DNA of 64,000 nucleotides from Alicyclobacillus tolerans (GTDB lineage Bacteria; Bacillota; Bacilli; Alicyclobacillales; Alicyclobacillaceae), in NCBI RefSeq assembly GCF_900142255.1, contig NZ_FRAF01000002.1:104408-168407 (forward strand), written 5' to 3'. Positions 57,484 to 64,000 of this stretch are shown in pieces (position 1 is the first letter of the stretch; every line of letters starts with the position of its first letter). The position numbers were made by a program, and so were the translations under genes. The notes under the pieces are model-generated. The model was not told the origin of the DNA and made no database searches. It saw only the letters and a program-made list of their open reading frames with translations.

Positions 57484-58418
57484 TGAGGCGTTGGACGGTT
57501 TGTGTACCGGCTACTACTGCCAATCTTGGGCCAGGTTTTGATTGTCTTGGGTTAGCGTTTCAAATGTATAATCAAGTTATCTTAAGTGAATCGGACAGTT
57601 TTTCCATCACGATAGGTGGAGAGGTTCGTCAGGCCTTGCCAAACAGCCGGGAGAACGTAGTAGTTCAAGCTATGGACAAGCTGTTTAGGTATGCTGGTTA
57701 CGCTCATCTCGCTGAAGGATTTTCTTTGCATATTGATTGCAGTATTCCTATTGCTTCTGGTCTTGGCAGTAGTGCGGCTGCAGTTGTGTCTGGTTTGCTT
57801 TTAGCCAACGCATGGCTGGAGAGACATAGTGTCGAACCTTTGTCGAAGCAAAAGTTGCTAGAACTTGCAACAGAAATGGAAGGACACCCAGACAATGTGG
57901 CGCCTGCACTGTTTGGGGGTTCGATTCTTAGTTGGTGGGACGATCTCGGTTTGCGACATTTGCGTGTACCTGTGCCTGATACGTTACGATTTGTAGCGGC
58001 TATCCCATATTTTCCTTTGTTAACAGAAAAAGCAAGACAGGTTGTTCCTCTAACTTACAGTCGTCAGGATGTCATTTTTAATGTGGCCCAGACAGCTCGT
58101 CTCATTCTTTCTCTTTCAACGAATCGACTGGAGTTTCTGCGTGGTGGATTTGCTGACAAAATACACGAGCCCTATCGTCAAAAGTTGATTCCAGGTTACG
58201 CTGAGGTTAAAAAAGCAGCGTTGCAGGCAGGTGCCTTGACCACAACACTGAGTGGTGCAGGCCCAACTCTTCTAGCTTGGTGCTTAACCTCGGCAGATGC
58301 TCAGGAAGTAGCCGATCAAATGACAATGACGTGGCAAAATCTCGGTATCTCCTGTGTCGCACATATTCTTTACCCAGAATTAGACGCTCCGGTTGTGCAA
58401 ATGGAGAAAGGGGAATAA
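57480..58418 (+). CDS. thrB: Homoserine kinase
   Basis: The 312-residue GHMP kinase makes O-phosphohomoserine for ThrC. The ATP site is [17 protein letters not shown] near residue 89. [19 protein letters not shown] at the start and [13 protein letters not shown] near the end complete the family pattern. The start may be GTG 57480 or ATG 57483, both overlapping the thrC stop. mgtC begins 2 bases after its stop. Confidence 0.95.
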   Translation: MMRRWTVCVPATTANLGPGFDCLGLAFQMYNQVILSESDSFSITIGGEVRQALPNSRENVVVQAMDKLFRYAGYAHLAEGFSLHIDCSIPIASGLGSSAAAVVSGLLLANAWLERHSVEPLSKQKLLELATEMEGHPDNVAPALFGGSILSWWDDLGLRHLRVPVPDTLRFVAAIPYFPLLTEKARQVVPLTYSRQDVIFNVAQTARLILSLSTNRLEFLRGGFADKIHEPYRQKLIPGYAEVKKAALQAGALTTTLSGAGPTLLAWCLTSADAQEVADQMTMTWQNLGISCVAHILYPELDAPVVQMEKGE

Positions 58419-58420
58419 AG

Positions 58421-58876
58421 ATGTTTGTTTTCCACTGGGAACTTTATTTGCGGTTGGTAATTGCACTACTTTTCGGTTTTTTTGTTGGTTTGGAGCGGGC
58501 AAGGCGCGGAAAAACGGCTGGAATTCGTACCCATTCGCTGGTGGCCCTAGGGTCAGCGTTGGTTATGGTCATCTCCAGTGCTCAGCCGAATGGGCCCAAT
58601 AAAGACATGATGCGTCTAGCTGCACAAGTGGTGAGTGGCATTGGTTTTCTTGGTGCCGGTGTCATTTGGATGGATCGGCAAAATGTTAAACGTGGCCTCA
58701 CGACAGCTGCCAATTTGTGGGTAACTGCTGCTGCAGGTTTAGCAATAGGCTACGGTATGTATGGTGTCATGTTGGTTACAGCTTTTCTCATATACGTTGC
58801 CGTCAATTCACACGATTGGGCAGTACGTTTCAATCTTATTCCGAAAGAAGCACAAAAAGAGTCTGATGAAAGTTAA
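58421..58876 (+). CDS. MgtC/SapB family membrane protein
   Basis: The 151-residue product has four to five membrane segments and the family signature GLERARRGKTAGIRTHSLVALG (read in parts), then GIGFLGAGVIW and RGLTTAANLWVTAAAGLA. MgtC-type proteins help with growth at low magnesium and affect the F1Fo ATPase in pathogens. AGAAAGGGG precedes ATG 58421, just after thrB, so it shares the thr transcript. The functional link is unclear. Confidence 0.9.
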   Translation: MFVFHWELYLRLVIALLFGFFVGLERARRGKTAGIRTHSLVALGSALVMVISSAQPNGPNKDMMRLAAQVVSGIGFLGAGVIWMDRQNVKRGLTTAANLWVTAAAGLAIGYGMYGVMLVTAFLIYVAVNSHDWAVRFNLIPKEAQKESDES

Positions 58877-58947
58877 AGTTGCCAGATTGTCATTTTGATT
58901 CGGCTGAATTTTTGATCATTTTTCGTAGGAATCATGATAGGATAAGA

Positions 58948-58961
58948 AGAAAGCGCTTACT
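58948..58961. promoter_or_regulatory. Candidate CcpA (cre) site upstream of the acyl-CoA ligase
   Basis: AGAAAGCGCTTACT matches the cre consensus TGWAANCGNTNWCA at all fixed positions except the first and last. It lies 34 bases before the ligase start. If real, the operon would be turned down by preferred sugars. Confidence 0.5.
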
Positions 58962-58994
58962 GATAATCTCGATCATAGGGAGGTCAAACGTTTT

Positions 58995-60620
58995 ATGATG
59001 GACTATCCGCTTTTATTAAAATCTATTCTTTATCGTACTTATACGATTTTTCCGGAAAAAGAAATTGTGTCCAGAACTGCGGATGGAATTTTTCGATATA
59101 CTTACCGAGATTTACATCACCGTGTTTGCCAGTTAGCTAATGCTTTAGATCAGTTAGGTATTGAAACTGGGGTTAAAGTCGGTAGTTTTGCTTGGAATCA
59201 TTATCGACATCTTGAACTTTACTATGCAGTACCATGTTCCCAACGTGTTTTGCACACCATCAATATTCGACTTTTTCGGGACCAGTTAATACATGTCATT
59301 AACCACGCTGAAGATGAGTATATTTTCGTCGATGAAGACTTAATTCCCACCATGGAAGATATTCAAGATGAATTGCCAACCGTTAAAGCGTTTATTGTCA
59401 TGACTGATAAAGATCATTTGCCACAAACAAAATTACGTGGTGCTTTAGAATACGAGTCACTTTTGAAAGGTCAATCCACGCAATATGAATTTCCTGATTT
59501 TTCCGAACAAGAAACAGCGATTCTCGGATATACGTCAGCGACGACCGGCATGCCGAAAGGAGTGGAATATTCGCATCGTGGCTTGTTTTTGCATTGTCTA
59601 ACCAATTTGGCAGGCTGGATAGGTACAGATGAATCAGATGTTGTTATGCCAGTAGTGCCAATGTTTCACGTCAATGCATGGTGTCGACCGTATACGGATG
59701 CTTGGGCTGGGGCTAAACAGGTATATCCTGGCGTGCGACCAACTCCACAGGATTTGGTCGAGCTCATGCATCATGAACGCGTGACCATGAGTTTTGGTGT
59801 ACCAACAGTTTGGATGGGAGTTCTTGGTGTTTTGCGCGCGAATCCAAATAAATATGATATGAGTAGTATTCGTTTTCTTATCTCAGGTGGGTCGGCTTTA
59901 CCTTCTTCGTTAGCTCAGACTTTCGAAGAAGAGTTTGGTATCATGGTTTATCAAGGTTATGGGCAAACGGAAACATCACCCGTCACTTTTTCAGGTTATC
60001 CAAAGAAAGCAGAGAGAGAACTGACGGGTAGCGAGAAATATCGTTATCGTGCGAAAACCGGTTTACTGTTGCCTTGCTTGGAAATGCGTTTGGTAGATGA
60101 AATGGGCAACGATGTTGCGCGTGACGGTAAGCAAATGGGAGAATTATTGTTGCGTGGGCCCTGGATTTTAGGTCGATATTATAAAGATGAAGAACGTAGT
60201 CGAGAGGCGTTTCTAGATGGATGGTTTCGCACTGGGGATATTGCTACAATAGATGAACGTGGATATCTGCAAGTGGTTGATCGTACCCGAGATTTAATTA
60301 AATCTGGTGGTGAATGGATTTCTTCTGTTGATTTAGAGAATGCATTGATGAGTCATCCTGCAGTCTCGGAAGCTGCTGTAATTGCCATACCGCATGAAAA
60401 ATGGCAAGAGAGACCACTTGCCTGTGTAGTGAAACGGGAAGGTATGGAAGTGAGCAAAGAAGAGTTGCTTCAATATCTTTCGGAACGAGTTGCAAAATGG
60501 TGGATTCCGGACGATCTCGTTTTCATTAGTGAGATACCCAAAACAAGTGTCGGTAAATTTTCAAAAAAGACGTTGCGAGAACTGTTTGAAGCAGGTCAGT
60601 TAATTGCTGCAGCGAATTAA
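58995..60620 (+). CDS. Acyl-CoA ligase (fatty-acid/medium-chain AMP-forming)
   Basis: The 541-residue ANL-family enzyme makes acyl-CoA from a free acid with ATP. Motifs: LGYTSATTGMPKGVEYSH (phosphate loop, near residue 177), YQGYGQTETSP (near 319), GWFRTGDIATID (near 408) and KTSVGKFSKKTLRE with the catalytic lysine. Substrate chain length is not clear. GGGAGG lies before ATG 58995 and ATG 58998. It starts a five-gene run with a kinase, two thioesterases and an SDR, all in the same direction. Confidence 0.93.
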   Translation: MMDYPLLLKSILYRTYTIFPEKEIVSRTADGIFRYTYRDLHHRVCQLANALDQLGIETGVKVGSFAWNHYRHLELYYAVPCSQRVLHTINIRLFRDQLIHVINHAEDEYIFVDEDLIPTMEDIQDELPTVKAFIVMTDKDHLPQTKLRGALEYESLLKGQSTQYEFPDFSEQETAILGYTSATTGMPKGVEYSHRGLFLHCLTNLAGWIGTDESDVVMPVVPMFHVNAWCRPYTDAWAGAKQVYPGVRPTPQDLVELMHHERVTMSFGVPTVWMGVLGVLRANPNKYDMSSIRFLISGGSALPSSLAQTFEEEFGIMVYQGYGQTETSPVTFSGYPKKAERELTGSEKYRYRAKTGLLLPCLEMRLVDEMGNDVARDGKQMGELLLRGPWILGRYYKDEERSREAFLDGWFRTGDIATIDERGYLQVVDRTRDLIKSGGEWISSVDLENALMSHPAVSEAAVIAIPHEKWQERPLACVVKREGMEVSKEELLQYLSERVAKWWIPDDLVFISEIPKTSVGKFSKKTLRELFEAGQLIAAAN

Positions 60621-60701
60621 ATAAAAGGTCGCAACTCAAACAAACTCATATTTGTGCGCCAAATCCCAAATCGAGTTAAGGATGGTGCGTACCTAGCTGT
60701 T

Positions 60702-60729
60702 GGACCTGGTCTTAATCAAGACCAGGTCC
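60702..60729 (+). other. Perfect intercistronic hairpin before the kinase gene
   Basis: GGACCTGGTCTT (60702-60713) and AAGACCAGGTCC (60718-60729) form a perfect 12-bp stem with a 4-base loop and no T run. It sits 7 bases before the GAGGGGG site of the kinase. It may set message stability or kinase translation rather than stop transcription. Confidence 0.65.
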
Positions 60730-60752
60730 GAAAAGTGAGGGGGATGTTTCTT

Positions 60753-61832
60753 TTGGATAAATTGTCATCTCCAGTGCCAGGTACAATAGCTATGCGTCCA
60801 GGTGAAGAATTGGATGTTCAACGTATCCGTAACTGGCTCATTCAACAAGACGGTAAGCAGTCGTATGCTCATCTTCAAATTTATCAATTTCCATCGGGCG
60901 CTTCTAATCTAACCTATCTACTGCAAAACGACGATTGGTTTGCGGTTTTGCGCAGGCCGCCATTTGGACCTCTTCCGCCGAAAGCGCATGATATGGTTCG
61001 TGAATTTGAATTTTTGCACGCGTTACACCCGCATTTCCCGTTGGCTCCACAGCCGTATTGGCTTGAACATAGTGGAGAAGTACTGGGTGTTCCTTTCTAT
61101 GTGATGGAATTTCGTAAAGGTGTTACCATTGATAGAAAATTTCCTGTTGATTGGCCAACCCATGAAGAGATTGGACAGCAATTGTCCAAATCGCTTGTGG
61201 ATGCACTTGTTGATTTACATAGTATTGATGCTAGTGATGAGAGTCTCGCACATTTTGGACATCCCCAGGGATTTTTGGAGAGACAGGTCAAAGGTTGGAT
61301 TGAACGATATGAGAGAGCAAAGACAGATGATTATAGCGATGCTTCTACATTAATGGACTGGCTGAGCCATTCGCTGCCCGCTTCGGAGTCTTTCACAATG
61401 ATTCACAATGATTACAAATTAAATAATTTATTGGTGTCTTATAACGATGGTTTGATTCGAGTAACGGGTATTGTTGATTGGGAAATGGCCACTATTGGTG
61501 ATCCACTTTTAGATTTGGCAGTAGCTCTCAGTTATTGGGTAGATGCTGACGATCCAATTGAAATGCAACAGTGGCTTCCAACTGTCACTACTCAGAAGGG
61601 ATTTTTTTCACGTCAACAACTTATAGAGGCCTATGCCAAAAAGAGTGGCAGAAATGTAGCTAATCTTCCTTATTACCAAATTTTTGCTTATTTTAAACTT
61701 GCCGTCATCCTTCAGCAGATTTATGCTCGGTACAAAAAAGGAGCAACTCGAGATGAACGGTTTCGTTCTTTTGGTGCCGCAGTTGCATTTTTGATACAAC
61801 ATGCTGCTCATTTGGCCAAACAGGCAGGATAA
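60753..61832 (+). CDS. APH-fold phosphotransferase (ACAD10/11- and LvaA-like)
   Basis: The 359-residue product has the aminoglycoside-phosphotransferase/choline-kinase fold. The catalytic loop is HNDYKLNNLL (near residue 217) and the magnesium site is VDWEMATIGDPLLDLA (near 240). FPSGASNLTYLL and VLRRPPFGPLPPKAHDM near the N-terminus mark the ACAD10/11-associated branch. That group includes LvaA, which phosphorylates 4-hydroxyvaleryl-CoA, so a hydroxyacyl-CoA is a likely substrate and antibiotics unlikely. I chose TTG 60753, 9 bases after GAGGGGG; ATG 60744 abuts that site. Confidence 0.87.
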   Translation: MDKLSSPVPGTIAMRPGEELDVQRIRNWLIQQDGKQSYAHLQIYQFPSGASNLTYLLQNDDWFAVLRRPPFGPLPPKAHDMVREFEFLHALHPHFPLAPQPYWLEHSGEVLGVPFYVMEFRKGVTIDRKFPVDWPTHEEIGQQLSKSLVDALVDLHSIDASDESLAHFGHPQGFLERQVKGWIERYERAKTDDYSDASTLMDWLSHSLPASESFTMIHNDYKLNNLLVSYNDGLIRVTGIVDWEMATIGDPLLDLAVALSYWVDADDPIEMQQWLPTVTTQKGFFSRQQLIEAYAKKSGRNVANLPYYQIFAYFKLAVILQQIYARYKKGATRDERFRSFGAAVAFLIQHAAHLAKQAG

Positions 61833-61863
61833 ATCACATTCAGTAAACAAAGGGGACCCATAC

Positions 61864-62268
61864 ATGCATATTCCGGAACATACACTCATGTCTCATTTAG
61901 GTATGGAGTTGATTGAGTTATCAAAAGAGAAAGTGGTCATGCGCATGCCAGTCGATGAGCGCACCCATCAGCCGTATGGTATTCTTCATGGAGGAGCTTC
62001 TGTTGCTCTGGCAGAAACTGTAGCTTCCATTGGTACACAGGAGAATGTGGATAGTGAAACACAGCAAGCTGTAGGTATCGAAATTAATGCGAATCATATG
62101 AAATCGGTACACGAAGGTTCTGTAACGGCAGTTGGTATACCTTTGCATCGGGGTAGAACGACCATGGTTTGGGATGTCCGATTATATGACGACAACGGAA
62201 CTTTAATTTGCATATCTCGTTGCACGGTGGGTATTATTCAACGCCGACATGAAAGAAGAACCTCATGA
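61864..62268 (+). CDS. PaaI-type hotdog thioesterase
   Basis: The 134-residue hotdog-fold protein has the PaaI/YdiI motif QPYGILHGGASVALAETVAS near residue 36, with the catalytic region around His and Glu. It should hydrolyse an acyl-CoA to free acid and CoA. AAAGGGG lies before ATG 61864. It starts 31 bases after the kinase gene. In a catabolic operon it may recover CoA from dead-end intermediates. Confidence 0.9.
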   Translation: MHIPEHTLMSHLGMELIELSKEKVVMRMPVDERTHQPYGILHGGASVALAETVASIGTQENVDSETQQAVGIEINANHMKSVHEGSVTAVGIPLHRGRTTMVWDVRLYDDNGTLICISRCTVGIIQRRHERRTS

Positions 62269-62302
62269 TTCATGAGTTAAAGGGTTGGAAAGGGGCAAAT
62301 CC

Positions 62303-62728
62303 ATGCTGCATTATGAACATGTTATTCGCTTCAGTGATTGTGACGGATTAGGACATGTCAACAACGCGGTCTATTTTACCATGATGGAAGAAGCCCGTCG
62401 GGAAGTATTTGCTTGGTTTAATCCATCTCTTTCATTGGACTCATGGAATCTGATTGTCGCTTCGGCAAGATGTGATTTTCTAGCTCAGATGACTTATGGT
62501 GAAACCATTCATGTCTATACATGGGTGGGCAAACTTGGCAATAGTAGTTTTGTACTAGAACACGCTTTACAATCTGCGAATCAGATCTGGGTCGCGAGAG
62601 GACAAGCAACCTTGTTACATTATGATTATTCGAAAAAAGCAGCTATGCGCATACCGGAAGATGTTCGGCGTCACCTTCAGGAACATCTCGATGCACCCAT
62701 AGATGCTCCTTCGCTGCACGAATCTTAA
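62303..62728 (+). CDS. YbgC/FcbC-type hotdog acyl-CoA thioesterase
   Basis: The 141-residue product has the 4HBT-family motif RFSDCDGLGHVNNAVYFTMMEEAR (read in parts), with the catalytic Asp near residue 14. Such enzymes cleave short-chain or aromatic acyl-CoA. ATG 62303 lies 7 bases after GGAAAGGGG. Two unlike thioesterases in one operon suggest two different CoA substrates. Confidence 0.9.
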   Translation: MLHYEHVIRFSDCDGLGHVNNAVYFTMMEEARREVFAWFNPSLSLDSWNLIVASARCDFLAQMTYGETIHVYTWVGKLGNSSFVLEHALQSANQIWVARGQATLLHYDYSKKAAMRIPEDVRRHLQEHLDAPIDAPSLHES

Positions 62729-62773
62729 TAAATTTTGTGTGAGATATCCTTGTTTCCATAGAAGGTGAAAAGA

Positions 62774-63547
62774 ATGGATCAAACCTGTTTTTCTTTGCAA
62801 AATAAAAGGATTTTGGTCACAGGAGCGAGTCGAGGCATTGGCCGTGCACTTGCTGTTGGACTTAGTGAATTTGGTGCAAATTTAGTGTTAATGGGAAGGG
62901 ATTCAAACGCTCTGTCCGAAACGGAAACGTTGATTAGACAGAGTGCACCCCATGCTGAAGTTGAGAAAATCATCTGTGATATACGTGATTTGGAACAGTT
63001 ATCTCTGCAATTGGATCAAATTTGTCAAACAGGCCAGATTCATGGACTGGTTAATAATGCTGGTATGAATATTCGTAAGCCTGCGCTTGATGTAACGCCA
63101 GAAACGTGGCAAGCTGTATTGGATACTGATTTGAGCGGCGCTTTTTTTGTAGCACAGTCTGTAGGACGGGCCATGCTTCGTCAGGGTGGTGGCTCTATAG
63201 TCAATATCTCATCAGTGGGAGGACATGTCGCTTTACGTACTGGCGTTGCATATGCGGCTGCTAAAGCAGGGGTTATTCAAATGACCAAAGTACTTGCGCT
63301 TGAATGGTCTGGACAAGGTGTTCGTGTCAATGGTATTGGTCCTTGGTATTTTCGAACACCTCTTACTGAACACTTGCTCAATGATGAAAATTATTACTCG
63401 GAAATTATTGCTCGTACACCTATGCGTAGGGTGGGAGAGCTGCATGAGTTGATAGGCCCAACAGTATTTCTCTTGTCGGAAGCTTCTAGTTACGTTACTG
63501 GACAGACATTATTTGTGGATGGAGGCATGACGATTTACGGGTTTTAG
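62774..63547 (+). CDS. Short-chain dehydrogenase/reductase
   Basis: The 257-residue classical SDR has TGASRGIG (cofactor site, near residue 17), NNAGMN, the active serine in NISSVGG, and the YAAAK catalytic pair near residue 159. ADP-ribose specificity is not clear, since GRDSNA could bind NADP. The C-terminal SSYVTGQTLFVDGGM is the usual FabG-type ending. It may interconvert a hydroxy- and ketoacyl-CoA, as LvaD does in the levulinate pathway. Start: ATG 62774 after GAAGGTG. A terminator follows at 63620. Confidence 0.92.
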   Translation: MDQTCFSLQNKRILVTGASRGIGRALAVGLSEFGANLVLMGRDSNALSETETLIRQSAPHAEVEKIICDIRDLEQLSLQLDQICQTGQIHGLVNNAGMNIRKPALDVTPETWQAVLDTDLSGAFFVAQSVGRAMLRQGGGSIVNISSVGGHVALRTGVAYAAAKAGVIQMTKVLALEWSGQGVRVNGIGPWYFRTPLTEHLLNDENYYSEIIARTPMRRVGELHELIGPTVFLLSEASSYVTGQTLFVDGGMTIYGF

Positions 63548-63619
63548 ATGGTTTGGCATACGTTTGAGTGAAAAGAAAAATTGTAAAAATAAAATAATCG
63601 ACATCCTTTTATCGTTCTT

Positions 63620-63647
63620 CGCCCCATACGGGGCGGGGCGTTTTTTT
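63620..63647 (+). terminator. Terminator of the ligase-SDR operon
   Basis: CGCCCC (63620-63625) can pair with GGGGCG at 63630-63635 or at 63635-63640. Seven T follow at 63641-63647. It separates the operon from the insertion element. Confidence 0.85.
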
Positions 63648-63658
63648 ATGTTCTGCAT

Positions 63659-63773
63659 ATTCCGGAATCTCTTGGACAGGGATTCCGTTAAGTCTTGGAC
63701 GTTAATTCCGAAAACTCTCGGCCCTCTATTCCAATAACTCTTGGACACCAATTCCGAAAAGTCTTGGACAGAT
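63659..63773. repeat. Five tandem 23-bp repeats at the IS left end
   Basis: Units begin at 63659, 63682, 63705, 63728 and 63751, each exactly 23 bases. The consensus is ATTCCGnnAAnTCTTGGAC plus four variable bases. The third unit is the most divergent (TCTCGGCC). They are probably transposase-binding sites. Confidence 0.9.
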
Positions 63774-63916
63774 AATATCCTCGTTCAAGGCCTTCCCACT
63801 TCGCTCCTCCAAATCGTCTGTGTGGGCTACCAAGTCAAGCAGGGAACTTACCCCTTTTGTCGGATTTTGTTGTATCCGCGAAAGGAGGCACTGTCTTGGC
63901 TGAATGGAGGTTGCCC

Positions 63917-64000
63917 ATGCCAAAGCTCAAGGAAATCTTACGTCTGTACCATGAAGGAGGAATGAGTCGTCGAGCTATCGCCGCCAGTCTAGATATCTCA
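63917..64000 (+). CDS. istA: IS21-family transposase IstA, N-terminal part (partial)
   Basis: The first 28 codons run to the window end. The product begins MPKLKEILRLYHEGGMSRR and continues AIAASLDIS, the helix-turn-helix start of IstA transposases. GGAGG lies 6 bases before ATG 63917. The catalytic DDE domain and istB would follow beyond the window, so it cannot be said whether the gene is intact. Confidence 0.82.
   Translation, partial: MPKLKEILRLYHEGGMSRRAIAASLDIS

Larger units (their letters stand above)
63649..64000 (+). mobile_element. Left end of an IS21-family insertion sequence (partial)
   Basis: A start beginning TGTTCTGC directly after the terminator T run, five tandem 23-bp repeats, and then a gene that encodes an IstA-like N-terminus. 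IS21 elements are known for repeated transposase-binding sites at their ends. The right end lies beyond the window, so the exact border and the target duplication cannot be given. Confidence 0.8.

Noticed and set aside
60753..61832. Antibiotic (aminoglycoside or macrolide) kinase
   Set aside because: The fold is shared, but the N-terminal motifs and the acyl-CoA gene context fit the ACAD10/11-LvaA branch.
63659..63773. CRISPR array
   Set aside because: The repeats follow each other with no spacers, are degenerate, and sit at an insertion-sequence end.

Overview
The window reads as chromosome of a spore-forming, Gram-positive member of the Bacilli. Evidence: strong AGGAGG-type ribosome binding sites, many GTG and TTG starts, the sporulation pair ytrH/ytrI, a YfhH-type DUF1811 gene, the M16 pair YmfF/YmfH, and many perfect-stem terminators. 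Base composition is moderate by eye. The metabolic mix (ETF, FadN/A/E, CYP102, IcmF, DabA/DabB) fits an aerobic soil or acid-environment lineage such as the Alicyclobacillaceae, but that placement is only a guess. No rRNA, tRNA or CRISPR array was seen.

Layout. 1-1165: end of etfB and all of etfA. 1289-4477: a 49-residue membrane protein on the minus strand, then an S9 peptidase with two uncharacterised neighbours. 4640-7662: histidine ammonia-lyase converging on a fumarase/aspartase-family lyase. 7899-11857: a TetR regulator and a full-length CYP102 (P450 BM3-type) fatty-acid hydroxylase, with a readable promoter and two operator-like palindromes. 12128-18407: inositol-phosphatase-like protein, nicotinate phosphoribosyltransferase, IspH, proline dehydrogenase and an amino-acid permease. 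18575-21150: enoyl-CoA hydratase family, flavin-reductase-like protein and M24 peptidase. 21229-22341 (minus): ytrH-ytrI-DUF1811. 22464-26200: SNF2 helicase coupled to a SWIM zinc-finger protein (YwqA/YwqB-like). 26430-29492: phospholipase-D-like lipoprotein, PAP2 phosphatase, cupredoxin-like protein, OsmC and HIT proteins. 29783-35280: fadN-fadA-fadE. 35520-40104: dabB-dabA-DUF2294. 40193-43696: MazG-like protein, endonuclease IV and a class B PBP. 43768-49170: TetR, fused isobutyryl-CoA mutase IcmF, and an MFS protein. 49268-58876: ferredoxin, zinc-finger protein, the M16 pair, TcdA, an EmrB-type exporter, a metallo-beta-lactamase-fold protein, and thrC-thrB-mgtC. 58995-63547: acyl-CoA ligase, APH-fold kinase, two hotdog thioesterases and an SDR. 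63649-64000: left end of an IS21-family element carrying five 23-bp tandem repeats.

How the genes fit together. Lipid oxidation dominates: ETF, a complete beta-oxidation operon, a P450 that makes subterminal hydroxy-fatty acids, a B12 mutase for branched acyl-CoA, and a ligase/kinase/SDR operon. The last operon resembles the 4-keto/4-hydroxyacyl-CoA (levulinate, Lva) pathway of Pseudomonas, and that inference is the most interesting lead. These genes lie in separate transcription units with different operator-like palindromes, so they appear to be controlled separately. The Dab pair (inorganic carbon uptake) with its translationally coupled DUF2294 partner is the second lead.
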